Shown one piece after another: positions 9,501-18,400 of a DNA stretch of 32,835 bases; position 1 is the first letter of the stretch; every line of letters begins with the position of its first letter. Made by a program: the position numbers and the translations under genes. This DNA comes from Planctomycetota bacterium. Lineage in GTDB: Bacteria; Planctomycetota; UBA11346. Under the pieces are notes generated by a model. That model saw nothing but the letters and a program-made list of their open reading frames with translations, was not told the origin of the DNA and did not search any database. The stretch spans positions 1-32,835 of the forward strand of contig JACDEI010000053.1 of assembly GCA_013816485.1 (NCBI GenBank), read 5' to 3'.

Positions 9501-9703
9501 TCAAGCCGCAGGATGATGCCGTCCTCGACCTCCACCGGTGTCGCGCCGGGATAGGCGACCGAAACCCGCACCACGTCGAGCGTGACCGACGGCAGCAGCT
9601 CACGTTTGATCTGAAACGCGCCGCTGATGCCCGCGGCGATGATCAGCAGCATCAGGAAGTTGGCGGCGACGCCGTTGCCGGCGAACCAGCGGATGAGATT
9701 CAC
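6494..9703 (-). CDS. RND-family efflux pump inner-membrane subunit (AcrB/MexB-like), 1069 aa
   Basis: This is a proton-driven efflux transporter of the RND superfamily. It has the usual N-terminal helix (MNLIRWFAGNGVAANFLMLL), two large periplasmic loops and the central helix with the paired aspartates D396-D397 (LGIVVDDAIVV) used in proton relay. The length matches the family. It starts at GTG 9703 and overlaps the adaptor stop (GTGA), showing translational coupling. The last residues (DSSGVRGPGSGVS) are not family sequence: they are encoded by the heptamer array at 6500-6530. The substrate cannot be read from sequence; drug- or lipid-type export is more likely than metal export. Confidence 0.93.
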   Translation of the reverse strand: MNLIRWFAGNGVAANFLMLLIIAAGISGAFQIKRELLPSVTLDVVRVSVAYPGATPVEVEDGIILRLEEAIGDLPGIEKMTASAAEGMGSLTLEVDEGFDVRNLLNDVKSRVDGISNFPEDAEKPQVEAPLLQRSIMGLAVHGDLSTAGIRQVAERVRDDLLAIPGITQVALSAAPDYEIAIEVSEAALRRYGLTFAEVSRAVSQASLDLPAGSIRRQGGEILLRAKGQAYRGGEFGGIVLRADAAGGLIRLGDVATVRDGFADVDLYSRYNGKPTVLVSVSQVGNQDILYIAGKVRNYLEHQSEHLPPGIGVSVYEDTSVLFRERIDTLVGNAISGLILVFFALALFLRLRLALWVSVGIPVCFLGALWIMPNADASLNMISLFAFILVLGIVVDDAIVVSEAVHTDQEAGAHGAKGAISGTLRVAKPVFLAVITTLIAFVPMLLISGVDGSFWRLIPIVVISVLGFSLVESLLILPAHLSHGGESSDKPSTPHRWSPMGMINRVQDGVEVGLFGFINRIYRPLLDRALTWRYVAVATFLGVMALMVGVVGGGLIRFTGFPVIAGDSVIVQVEMPNGSHVSATQQVLDRITAAIERLRPEFDGDADSDADGKAVIGDVLATVGSTPGSAGRMGRPGAGGATGQLAEVLLKLNHLRARGISARTIQKRLEEIVGTPAGVKKLTFTSDLGNRGNDVAFRLVGNDLERLRGASTWIQEELLAIEGVYRAQDDFSDGKEELVMRVTPAAQTLGLSQQDLARQVRQAFYGDEVQRILRGRDEVKVMVRYTEAERRRLDTLEGMRIRTASGAEVPFSDVATVERATGFPSIRRQDRKRVIELTADVDSTRTDPGTVNAALSERLFAEVAERYPGVQATLSGTAERQQRVNKELGIGFLFALFGMYAVMAVAFRSYLQPAMIMTAIPFGMVGAVLGHLLMGFDLSMLSIMGIIALSGVVVNDNLVLIDAINGLRDKGMSLHDAVLKGAASRFRAVMLTTLTTFVGLAPLMGETSVQAQFLIPMAVSLAFGVVFATCITLVLVPVTYLVLEDLRRAARWVFMKDSSGVRGPGSGVS

Positions 9704-10896
9704 GGCGTTGCCACTTTCGCTGGCGCCGCTTTTTCAGGAGCTGCCTTGGTGTCGAGACGCGCCGGCATGCCATCACGGATGCCAGAGATTCGAACCGCCA
9801 CCACCGCGTCGCCGTCGCGCAAATCACCACGCAGCAACACCGATTTTTCACCCCGTTCGAGGATCTCCACCACGCGTTTAACCACGGTGCCGTTCGCCGA
9901 TCCGTCAGGTCCTGGGCGGAAGACGAACACGGCGTCATCGGTCTGCAGCACCGGCAACGGCAGCTCCACCACCGCGCCCACCGTGCGCCCACTGATCACC
10001 GCATCGACGAACAGCCCGCTGACGATGGGCGGCGCATCGGAGCTCGCAGTGATGCTGGCCACCGCGTGGACCATGCGCGTCTTGGCATCCAGGCCGGCGA
10101 TGGTGCGCACGATACGTCCCTGCCACGCCACCGCGCGTTCGCCGATGCGCACGCTGAGCGTCACCAGCGGACCATCGCGCAGCACTTCACCGCTGAGCGG
10201 CAGATCGACGAAGCGCAGATCATCGAGCGTGACCGGCAGCAGGACCTCATAGGTATCCGCCGCCTGCAAGGTCAGCAGGTCGCCACCCGGGGCGACGCGG
10301 CTCCCCAGGTCGACGGCCTTGCGGGTGATGCGTGCGGCGTAGGGCGCGCGCACCGCCGTGCGTTCCAGGTCGCGCGTGGCTTTGGCGACGGCGGCCTCGG
10401 CGGCCAGGATGCGTGCCTGCGCTGCGATGAGTTGCGGTTTTCGCAGCACCAGATCGCTGGCCTGACCGTCGCCGATCTCTTTCCATTCGCGTTCGGCGCG
10501 GGCTCCTTCCACCTGTTCTTGCGCCAGTTCCTGACGCCGCAGAGCAAGCGTGGCCTGCGCGTCGGTCAAGGCCGCACGGTAATCCGCGTCATCGATGCGC
10601 AGCAGTTCATCACCCGCCTGCACCAGTACGCCCTCGGCCAAACCGTCACGCAACCACGTGATCCGACCGGAAACTTCCGCTCCCAGCACACTGGTCGCGC
10701 GGGCCTGCACCGTGCCGTGGGTACGCACGTCGATGCGACGATCCTGTGGTTTGGCCAGCGCGACCACGATGGTCGGCGGCGTCACCACCACCGGCGCGCG
10801 GTGCGGCGTCGGCCGGTTGCGGATCAGCACGACACTGATGCCGACCGCCAGCGCGACGATCAGCAGGGGCAGGAGGATCTTCCAGATCAGACGCAT
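9700..10896 (-). CDS. RND periplasmic adaptor (membrane fusion protein, HlyD/AcrA family), 398 aa
   Basis: The adaptor links the inner-membrane pump to the outer-membrane channel. It shows an N-terminal membrane anchor (residues ~5-26), a lipoyl-type half motif (VSGRITWLRDGLAEGVLVQAG), a helical hairpin (~110-180, rich in Ala/Arg/Glu), the second lipoyl half (APYAARITRKAVDLGSRVAPG) and a beta-barrel region. The chosen ATG 10896 (MRLIWKILLPLL) has GGAG 7 nt upstream. The upstream open frame back to 11022 comes from intergenic repeat sequence and is not coding. It is the middle gene of the efflux set, coupled to the pump through a 4-base overlap. Confidence 0.92.
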   Translation of the reverse strand: MRLIWKILLPLLIVALAVGISVVLIRNRPTPHRAPVVVTPPTIVVALAKPQDRRIDVRTHGTVQARATSVLGAEVSGRITWLRDGLAEGVLVQAGDELLRIDDADYRAALTDAQATLALRRQELAQEQVEGARAEREWKEIGDGQASDLVLRKPQLIAAQARILAAEAAVAKATRDLERTAVRAPYAARITRKAVDLGSRVAPGGDLLTLQAADTYEVLLPVTLDDLRFVDLPLSGEVLRDGPLVTLSVRIGERAVAWQGRIVRTIAGLDAKTRMVHAVASITASSDAPPIVSGLFVDAVISGRTVGAVVELPLPVLQTDDAVFVFRPGPDGSANGTVVKRVVEILERGEKSVLLRGDLRDGDAVVAVRISGIRDGMPARLDTKAAPEKAAPAKVATP

Positions 10897-10933
10897 AAGG
10901 AGACTCCGGAGACACGACGGCAGGCGGCGCCTT

Positions 10934-11170
10934 CCCGTGGCACGGGCGTCCCGCCCGTGGTCGGGGTGTGTTGATCGTCGTTGGATTGTTGCGCTGCGGC
11001 GACCGAAAGAGCGATTGAACAAGAGAAACGGAGGAACGGAGGACGGAGGAACAAGACGAGATCGAGTTCAACGGTTCGATGTTTTTCTCCGTTACTCCGT
11101 TTCTCTTGTTCAATCCGGTTTCGGGTGTGTTCGCGTGATGCGACCACGGGCGAGACGCCCGTGCAACGGG
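10934..11170. repeat. Nested inverted repeats between OMF and adaptor genes
   Basis: The outer arms 10934-10963 and 11141-11170 are inverted copies; the core CACGGGCGTCCCGCCCGTGG pairs with one mismatch. The inner arms 11013-11040 and 11088-11115 are inverted copies with one mismatch and start GATTGAACAAGAGAAACGGA, followed by further ACGGAGG units. The inner word recurs at 20783-20891. The element fills the gap of about 290 bp that splits the efflux gene set and contains no credible ORF. Confidence 0.9.
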
Positions 11171-11185
11171 CAAGAAAACGCCGTA

Positions 11186-12616
11186 TCATGGTTTCACCTC
11201 GCGGTCGCGGGTGATCGCGTCGTCTTCGACGCTGCGTTGGTTGGCCACCACGTCGCCGCCCAATGCTTGGTGCAGGTCGATGCGCGTCAGCAACTGGTCC
11301 AGGCGCAGGTTCAGCAGTTCGATGCGACGGCTCAGCGCAGTGCGCTGTTCGCGCAGCAGCGTCAGGCCATCACCCAGGCCGGCGGCGTAGCGTTCTTGGA
11401 GCAGGCGCACCACCGCCTGGGATTCTTCAGCCGAGGTTTGCATACGCGGCAGGGTGTCGCGTTGGGCATCGCTGGCGGCGAGGGCATCTTCGACCTCGCG
11501 CAGTGCGGTGATGGCGGCGGTGGCCCAAGAGGCGGCGAGCTCGCGCACGCGCGCTTCGCGTTCGTCGACCACCGCCAAGCGACGGCCGCCTTCGAACAGC
11601 GGTTGCGTCAGATTGCCGATCAGCGTCCACACCAGAAAATCGGGATCGGTGAGGTTACGCAGCGCATCCGAACGGGTGCCGCCGCTCGCCGTCAAGCTGA
11701 GCCGTGGCAGCAGATCGGCCTCGGCCCCGGCCAAGCGTTCATCGGCAGCGATCAGGCGCGTGGCGGCGGCGCGCAGATCCGGACGACGCAGCAGCAAGTC
11801 ACTCGGCAGGCCGGCTGGCAACGACGGTGGCGGTGGCGGCAGGTCCTCAGCGGCGGCCAGTTCCGCAGCGGGATAACGCCCGAGCAAGGTCTCCAACGCG
11901 CGTGACGATTGCGCCAACACTCGTTGGCGATCCCGCACATCGACCTCAGCGCGCGCTAGATCGGCGCGGGCGGCGCGTACATCGACCGCCGGACTTTTGC
12001 CGTCGGCGAAGCGTTGGCTAAGGAGTTTTTCGGTGATCGCACTTGAACGGCGGAAGTCTTCGATCAGCGCTAGCCGCAGACGGTCATGCGCGAGTCGGTA
12101 CCACGCTCGCGCGACCTGCGCAGCGAGCGCACGGTGCGCAGCTTCCAGATCGGTGCGGGCGGCGATGGCTTCAGCGCCTTCGGCTCGGCTGCCGGCGGCG
12201 AGTCGGCCCCACACGTCGATCTCCCACGCGACGCCCAGGCCAGCGTTGTATTCCGTGCTGTACCGTGTCTGCGCTCCAGCGCCGAGATCCGGATTGCTGC
12301 GCGTGCGTGTGGCACCGAACTCGGCGCTGACACTCGGCAAACGTGCGGCTCCGGCCTGGGTCGCGCGGGCCTCGGCCTGCGCCAGGCGCGCGGCGGTGGC
12401 GCGCAAATCAGGATTCGCCGCCCACGCTTCGCGCACGAGTGAGTCCAACGTTGGATCAGCAAAGGTGGTGAGCCAATGCGGCACGACGGCGGTGGTGGCG
12501 GCACTCGCTTGGAAGACGTCCGGCACCGCTACCGGCGTCAGCGGACGCACCTCGCTGGCACGGTGGGCGCAACCAGCGAACAGTAGGGCCAGAGTGGGTA
12601 CGAACAGTAGGCGCAT
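11186..12616 (-). CDS. Outer-membrane efflux lipoprotein (NodT/TolC-like), 476 aa
   Basis: This is the outer-membrane channel for RND export. The start MRLLFVPTLALLFAGC carries a lipobox ending at Cys16, typical of the NodT subfamily. The rest has two OEP repeats, with internal repetition of NPDLRATAARLAQAEAR and RPDLRAAATRLIAADERL. The length is usual for the family. ATG 12616 is chosen for the lipoprotein signal; the frame extends to 12841 through repeat DNA. It is first in the order channel-adaptor-pump, separated from the adaptor by a large hairpin-forming repeat. It is divergent from the glycerate kinase gene. Confidence 0.93.
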   Translation of the reverse strand: MRLLFVPTLALLFAGCAHRASEVRPLTPVAVPDVFQASAATTAVVPHWLTTFADPTLDSLVREAWAANPDLRATAARLAQAEARATQAGAARLPSVSAEFGATRTRSNPDLGAGAQTRYSTEYNAGLGVAWEIDVWGRLAAGSRAEGAEAIAARTDLEAAHRALAAQVARAWYRLAHDRLRLALIEDFRRSSAITEKLLSQRFADGKSPAVDVRAARADLARAEVDVRDRQRVLAQSSRALETLLGRYPAAELAAAEDLPPPPPSLPAGLPSDLLLRRPDLRAAATRLIAADERLAGAEADLLPRLSLTASGGTRSDALRNLTDPDFLVWTLIGNLTQPLFEGGRRLAVVDEREARVRELAASWATAAITALREVEDALAASDAQRDTLPRMQTSAEESQAVVRLLQERYAAGLGDGLTLLREQRTALSRRIELLNLRLDQLLTRIDLHQALGGDVVANQRSVEDDAITRDREVKP

Positions 12617-12784
12617 GTGGCGGATACAGAGATCCAGGGCGGGAATGGGCGTGATTACAACGGTCCAGGCGCGCCATGCCGCCGTCAACCGTCTTGAACG
12701 CAAGGGCGGAGTGGCCAAGCGGAACACCGCCGCATGACGTGCGTACGCGCGGTGATCCCCGCCTAAACGCCGGCCATCGGCCGG

Positions 12785-12906
12785 CCACCGGAGCGCGGAC
12801 CTCCAGGTCCGCCGGGTGGGTGATCGGTGATCACTGATCACTGATCATGTGATCGGTGATCACCGCGCGCGAGCCACGGCAGACCTGGAGGTCCGCGCTC
12901 CGGTGG
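12785..12906. repeat. 25-bp perfect inverted repeat enclosing TGATCAC units
   Basis: The arms 12785-12809 and 12882-12906 are perfect reverse complements (25 bp; CCACCGGAGCGCGG outer end). Inside, 12820-12864 is built from GGTGATC/ACTGATC heptamers, with a central TGATCACTGATCACTGATCA stretch that is itself palindromic. It occupies the divergent gap (12617-13019) between the efflux channel and glycerate kinase genes. I see no gene in that gap. Confidence 0.9.
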
Positions 12907-13019
12907 CGCGCCCCGCTGGGCGCGCATTCGTGATCTGGGCTGCCGTGTTGCGCCGTGTTGCGCCGCGTTGCGCCGCCACCGTCCTTGCGATGTCAGTCGT
13001 GGCGCGAGCATGCCGTGCC

Positions 13020-14351
13020 ATGTCCGACGCGCGCACCCTGCTCCGTTCGCTCTTCGCCGCCGCCGTCGCGGCGGTCGAGCCGGCGGCAGCGGTGCGAGCG
13101 CACCTGCGGCGTGATGGTTCTCGGCTGACGGTCGGCGGTTGGACCCACGATCTTGCTCCGGCGGGCCGTGTGGTGGTGGTCGGTGCCGGCAAGGCTGCGG
13201 CGGCGATGGCGCAGGCGGTGGAGGGCATCGTCGGCGACCGCATCACTGACGGCATCGTGGTGGTCAAACACCATCACACCGCGCCACTGACCCAGGTGCG
13301 TCAATTTGAAGCGTCGCACCCGGTGCCGGACGCCGACGGCGAGGCTGGTGCCCGGGCGATCGAGGCGGCGCTCACTGGGCTTTCGCCGCAGGACCTGGTC
13401 ATCGCCTGCTGGTCTGGTGGCGCATCGGCCCTGCTGCCAGCACCACGTGATGGCCTGACGCTGGCCGACAAGCAGGCGGTCACGCGCCTGCTGTTGGCGA
13501 GCGGCGGCGACATCACGGTGCTCAACGCGGTGCGCAAACACCTCTCACGTTTGAAGGGTGGGCAACTCGCACGACGGGTGCAACCGGCGACGGTGTTGTG
13601 CCTGGTGGTGAGCGACGTGATCGGCGACGACCTCGCGACCATCGGCTCGGGCCCCTTCATCGCCGATCCCACCACCTTCGCCGAGGTCGCCGCGGTGCTC
13701 CGGCGTCTGGACATCGCTGAGCACCTGCCGCCGTCGGTCGCACGCCTGATCGCCGAGGGCTGCGCTGGCTTGGCGGCGGAGACGCCCAAAGCCGGCGATC
13801 CCTGCTTTGCCCGTGTGCATCATCACCTGGTCGCCAGCAACGCGCTGGCGCTCAATGCCGCCGCCGCCGCCGCGCTCGCTGCCGGCTACCGTCCCGTGGT
13901 ATGGAGCCAGCCGCTCACCGGCGAGGCGCGTGCCGCTGGCGCGACCTTTGCCGGAGCCGCGCTCCATCACCTGTCACGCGGCGAACGCGTGTGTTTGATC
14001 GCCGGTGGCGAAACCACCGTCACGCTCGGCATCGATCATGGCCGTGGCGGTCGTAACCAGGAGTTCGCACTCGCCGCTGCCGGCATGTTGGCCAGCGCAC
14101 GTCATGTACGCGTACCCGCACCGGTGGCGATCCTTGCCGCAGGCACGGACGGTACTGATGGCCCGACCGATGCGGCGGGAGCGTTTGTCGATGCCACCAC
14201 CGTGGCACGTGCGCGCACCGCCGGGCTCGATCTGGAACAACATCTCAACCGCCACGATGCCTATCCGTTCTTCGATCGGCTGGGTGATCTGCTGCGCAGC
14301 GGACCGACTGGCACCAACGTGATGGACGTGTCGTTGGCGTTGGTTGGCTGA
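13020..14351 (+). CDS. Glycerate 2-kinase (DUF4147 + MOFRL), 443 aa
   Basis: The product phosphorylates D-glycerate to 2-phosphoglycerate, feeding lower glycolysis. The N-terminal DUF4147 region has VVVVGAGKAAAAM (~51-63), HPVPD, CWSGGASALLPAP, LNAVRKHLSRLKGG and VVSDVIGDDLATIGSGP. The C-terminal MOFRL region has GGETTVTLG…GRGGRNQEFAL (~329-351) and AAGTDGTDGPTDAAG (~374-388). The length is typical of the GckA/TtuD class. ATG 13020 (MSDARTLLRSLF) matches family N-termini; the open frame back to 12849 passes through repeat DNA. No clear ribosome binding site was seen. It is transcribed alone and ends at a strong hairpin shared with the convergent gene. Confidence 0.93.
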   Translation: MSDARTLLRSLFAAAVAAVEPAAAVRAHLRRDGSRLTVGGWTHDLAPAGRVVVVGAGKAAAAMAQAVEGIVGDRITDGIVVVKHHHTAPLTQVRQFEASHPVPDADGEAGARAIEAALTGLSPQDLVIACWSGGASALLPAPRDGLTLADKQAVTRLLLASGGDITVLNAVRKHLSRLKGGQLARRVQPATVLCLVVSDVIGDDLATIGSGPFIADPTTFAEVAAVLRRLDIAEHLPPSVARLIAEGCAGLAAETPKAGDPCFARVHHHLVASNALALNAAAAAALAAGYRPVVWSQPLTGEARAAGATFAGAALHHLSRGERVCLIAGGETTVTLGIDHGRGGRNQEFALAAAGMLASARHVRVPAPVAILAAGTDGTDGPTDAAGAFVDATTVARARTAGLDLEQHLNRHDAYPFFDRLGDLLRSGPTGTNVMDVSLALVG

Positions 14352-14366
14352 TGCTGGAAACGAAAC

Positions 14367-14392
14367 CAGCCACGGCGATTGCCGTGGCTGGG
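14367..14392. terminator. Rho-independent-type hairpin, shared by convergent genes
   Basis: The perfect 11-bp stem CCAGCCACGGC / GCCGTGGCTGG has a 4-base loop (GATT). On the minus strand it is followed by TTTCGTTTCC, a usable U-rich tract. It lies in the 68-bp gap between glycerate kinase and the small exported protein. This is one of the few gaps filled by an ordinary terminator and not a repeat array. Confidence 0.8.
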
Positions 14393-14419
14393 TGATGGAA
14401 AAACGGAGAAACGCAACGC

Positions 14420-14872
14420 TTACTTGGCGGCTTTGCGCTTCATCACGATGGTCATGCCGGGATGCGACGGGCTCTTGAGCAGCAGGGTGTCGCCCGTCAC
14501 CGTGATCTCGGTGGTTTCGACCGTGCCGTCGGCCTTGGTACTCTCGGTGGTGACCTTGTCGCCCTCGGTCTTGGTGACCTTGTAGGTCGATTCCTCGACC
14601 ATGCCGTCGGGCTTGGTCGAGATGAGCTTGTCGGCGGTGACCGTGGTGCTCGCGCCGCTCATCTGCTTCACCATCATCTCGCCGACCATCTTCTGTTGAT
14701 CGGGCGGCATCGCGGCGATCTGCGGTGAGGTCTTCATCGCTTCCCAGGTTGCGGCACCATCGAGCAGCCATTCACCCTGGATGTCCTTGGCCGTGGCGGC
14801 GTGGAGCTGGAGCGCGAGGCCGAGGGCCAGGCACAGCAGCAGGCGGAAGGAATGACGGGCGAGAGTGTTCAT
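14420..14872 (-). CDS. Small exported protein of unknown function, 150 aa
   Basis: I do not recognise the family with confidence. ATG 14872 has AAGGA 8 nt upstream. Residues 1-26 form a signal peptide (LLLCLALGLALQLHAATA). The mature part starts DIQGEWLLDGAATWEAM, has a Met/Gln-rich helix (PPDQQKMVGEMMVKQMSG), and continues as alternating beta-strands (STKPDGMVEESTYKVTKTEG, TVETTEITVTGDTLLL), an arrangement like small lipocalin- or calycin-type proteins. It is the last of three minus-strand genes after the DUF3574 lipoprotein. The function is unknown. Confidence 0.8.
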   Translation of the reverse strand: MNTLARHSFRLLLCLALGLALQLHAATAKDIQGEWLLDGAATWEAMKTSPQIAAMPPDQQKMVGEMMVKQMSGASTTVTADKLISTKPDGMVEESTYKVTKTEGDKVTTESTKADGTVETTEITVTGDTLLLKSPSHPGMTIVMKRKAAK

Positions 14873-15005
14873 GGGGAATTCCTTTGATGATGCAGGCGAT
14901 GCCAGCGGCAGTCGTGGCTGCGGGTTGGGCGGGCATCCCACCGACCGCCCATCGGCATGCAAGATCACAGCGATACGGCTGTCTGGCTGGTGCCTGCCGG
15001 GCGTC

Positions 15006-15449
15006 TCACGGCCCATCGCCATGCAGGAAGCGCAACTGCGTGGGGGTATCGGCGCGCAGCACGGCGTCCTGGCTGAAACGTCGGCAATAGGAACGGCCGA
15101 TGGCGTCGAGTTTGCGTCCGACCGCGTCGAGTTGTTCCGGTGGATTGAGGATCACCAGCACCCGCACCGGTTCGTGGCGGCTACCGCCATCCTGGCGGTA
15201 GTGACCGATGGCGATCAGTTCGGTGAAACCCCCAGGAAATGCCGGCACCACCTCGGACTCGATGAACCGCCGCCACTCGGCTTCGGTCACATCGTCGGCA
15301 CCGCGGCGTGACAGGCCGAAATACAGTTCGCTGCGTTGCCAGCCACCGCCGTCATCGCTGGTGCGTGAGGTGGAGCACCCCAGCGACAGGAGCGACAGGA
15401 GCGACAGGAGCGACAGAAGCAGGAGCAACGGCAGGAGATGGGTGCGCAT
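15006..15449 (-). CDS. DUF3574 domain lipoprotein, 147 aa
   Basis: The precursor has a lipoprotein signal whose hydrophobic core is a run of Leu-Leu-Ser units ending in LSLGC (lipobox, Cys25). The mature protein contains the DUF3574 pattern (ELYFGLSRRG, VTEAEWRRFIESEVVPAFP, FTELIAIGHYRQ). The function of DUF3574 is unknown. The repeated signal core is encoded by a 9-bp tandem repeat (15382-15417), so copy-number change would lengthen or shorten the signal peptide in steps of three residues without a frameshift. It lies 43 bp downstream of the large cytochrome gene on the same strand and is probably co-transcribed. No clear ribosome binding site was seen. Confidence 0.85.
   Translation of the reverse strand: MRTHLLPLLLLLSLLSLLSLLSLGCSTSRTSDDGGGWQRSELYFGLSRRGADDVTEAEWRRFIESEVVPAFPGGFTELIAIGHYRQDGGSRHEPVRVLVILNPPEQLDAVGRKLDAIGRSYCRRFSQDAVLRADTPTQLRFLHGDGP
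15382..15417. repeat. 9-bp tandem repeat inside a signal-peptide coding region
   Basis: Four copies of AGCGACAGG (the last ends AGA) encode, on the minus strand, the repeated Leu-Leu-Ser units of the DUF3574 lipoprotein signal. The unit length keeps the reading frame. Confidence 0.9.
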
Positions 15450-15492
15450 GGTCCGGCATGCTGGTCGGGAACCCGTCGGGGCAACCCAGGGA

Positions 15493-18400
15493 TCAGCGCA
15501 GGCGTTGACGGCGTAGCAGCACCAGGCACATCATCAGCAACGCGCTGAGACCTCCACCCAGACCGCAGCCGCCACCGCCACCGCTGGATGATGACGACGA
15601 ACCGCTGCCTGAGCCCCCCGCAGTCACCACCCGGACATAGGATGAGTGCGCGATGGCCGAGGCCGTTGCCGGTAGTCCTTCGCCATCATCGCTCGCCGTC
15701 ACCTGCACGCGCAGGAAACGTCCGACATCATCGCTGGTCAGGGTGTGGTTGCTGGCGACCTCCCCGGTGAGATCCACTAGGTTGGTGCCGAGCGCATCGT
15801 CGGCGCGTTGCCATTGCAGCGCGTAGGTGAGCGTGCCGGGCGTCAGGTCGATGCTGTCGTTCCAGGTACCGGTGGTCGCAGTGGCCGTGGATGCGCTCAA
15901 CGACACCGCGGGAGCGGCCACCAGCACCGGCGCATCGTTGCGCGGTTCCACGGTCACGGTCACCACGCAATCGGCGTTGCCGCCGTTGTCATCGGCGACC
16001 CGTACAGTGAAGGCATCGCTGCCGTTGAAGTTGGCCGCTGGCACATAGGCGAGCACTTGGGTCGTGCCGCTGCCGAGCGGCGCCAAGGTCCCGTGATCCG
16101 GCGGATCGATGATCGACCACGTCAGCGTCTGGGCACCGTTGTCGTCGGTGGTGTGCAGTGTCAGAGCGAAGGATGATGGCAGGTTGTCCTCATCGCAGGT
16201 GACGGTGATGGCGGTGCCTTCACGGATGACCGGTGCGGAGGTGTCGTTGATCGTCAGGGTGGTCGTCGCCTGTCCGGCATAGAGCAGATCTCCGGAGACC
16301 GCCGCCACGACGCGATAGCTGCCGATCGCGGTAGGTGGCGTGGTGGTCGGTGGTTCGCCGGAGCCGAGCGCCTGGTAGGTGATCACCGGGGCAGGAAGAC
16401 CAGTCGGCGCAACCATCACGGTGACCGCTTTGGGGGTGCCGTCGAAGACCTGCGAAGTGTTGTTGATGCTGATCTGCGGGTTGTATGGCAGGCTGGCGAT
16501 CCAGGCGCTCATGGCGGTCAGCGCCTGCTGGTCGACCAGATTCTTAGCCAGCGGGGGCATCTTGATCGCGGCATCAAGGCTGTGGTCGCGCAGGTGCATC
16601 ACCGAACGGGTGACATCGCCACGCGCGATGATGCGCGGATTGGCGAGGCCGAGCGCGATCATCGCCTCGCCTTCGATGAGGTTCTGCTGACGCAATGGCG
16701 TATCGTAGCGGGCATCGAAATGCGCGTGCACGCCACCGGGTTGATGGCAGTACGAACAGTTGGCATCGAGCCACGAGCGTACGCGTCGTTCCAGGGTCGC
16801 GGCAGGATCGGCGACATGTACCAGGCTGGGCAACGTGGCGATGGCGCGGTTTTCCGGCGGCGTATTGAACAACCCGATGGTCGTCCAGGTGTGCAGTTGG
16901 TTGTCGGTGATGCCGCTGCCCGGATAGGTGTAGTTGCCGTTGAGCTGGCGCGTGCTGACGCCGAGCACATGGCCGGCGTTGGTGTTGTGGCACGACAGGC
17001 AGTCGTTGTGGCTGGGATAGTTCCACGTCTGCTGCCGCGCGCTGAGCCCGTCGGGCCCGGTGATGGTGTAGGTCTCGCTCTCCCCGGCCTCCGCCACCAG
17101 GGTCGCGGCCGTGCCAGCGGTGTTCCATTTGTAGGTCACGCCATAGACACCGTCGCCGGGCGAACGCACCAGCAGTCGGGTTTCCAACCGGCGACGTTCC
17201 TGCGTCTGTTCGTTGACCGTCAGTTCGAAGTGTTTCACGAACACCGTGCCGGCGGGGAAATTCCAGGTCCCAGTCGCGGTGAAACCGACCGTGGTGCCAT
17301 CGGGGATGGCGACCCAGCGTTTCTTGTGCGTCGCATCGCTCCACAGCGGGGAGTTGACCCCGTACGGGATGAGCGCTGCCGCAGGTGTGAGCGAGGTGAG
17401 CGTGCCATCGGGATCGGTGACGAAGGTGCCGGTGTCCTTGAGGTCGGTCGGGATCGGCGTGCCGATCACCGACGAGGTGGAGCGGATGATCTTCCACAGC
17501 CGTCCGCTGCTGGCATTGGTCGGCTGTCCCGGGGTCTGCATGAGGCACAGCAGCGGCTCACCATCATGGTCGACTCCGAAGCCGCCCAGGCCGCTGTAGC
17601 CGTGGGCGCCACTGGCGTAGCCTGGGATGAAGAAGCGCGTGGTCACTGGGCCAGCGGGTCTGATCACCCCGGTATCCGGGATGTCGGCTTCGTTCATGGT
17701 GTTCAGCGTCGCATGGGTGGGATCAATGGCGACGATCTGGCCACCGCCATTGTTGCCCAAGAGGTATTTTCCGACCAGTTCAGGGAAGGTACTGCCACGG
17801 TAGATATAGCCACCGATGATGGAATTGAAGCCGAGCGCACCACCGCGGGAGAAATCCACCAAGGGACCCTGTTCGCGCCCGAATACCGTCAGGCGATCGA
17901 TGAAGGTGTCGGCGACCGGCGGGGTGACTTTGGGCGAGACGTTGAATCCCGTCTGGCTGAACCCAGGACGGATGGTGATGGTGGTGCCATCGATGCCGAT
18001 CACTTGATGGCTGCCGGCTAGCCCAGGGAACGCGATGAAATCGCCGAGTGCCAATTGGATGCTGCCACTGACGAGCACTTGGCTTTTGCCGTAGTCGTTC
18101 GGTGCGTTGGTCATGTCGCTGATGGCGCCGATGCCGGCGACTTTCAGCCCGGTGGTACGCCGCACCGTCGTGCCGGCAGGCACAGCGCTCGTTAGAGCGG
18201 GATTGAGGTTCAGCGCAGCATGCGGATATCCGCTCACGCCAGTGACGGTGTAGACGTCGACATGGTTGGTGAAGCGCACCAGATCGCCGACCATGATCTG
18301 CCCAGGACTCAGACCGTTGCCGGTGATGCTGGCGCTGCTGGTCAACGGGATGCTGGTCGTGCCGGCGCTGGTGGCACTCGCCACGGTGTAGTCCGGCGGC

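Noticed and set aside
10595..11905. Plus-strand frame across the efflux genes
   Set aside because: It runs through the intergenic repeat and antisense to the adaptor and channel genes, which have clear family motifs.
12690..12760. tRNA-like stretch (GGCGGAGTGGCCAAGCGG)
   Set aside because: It resembles a Ser/Leu tRNA D-arm, but no anticodon arm, T-loop (GGTTCGAATCC type) or matching acceptor stem follows.
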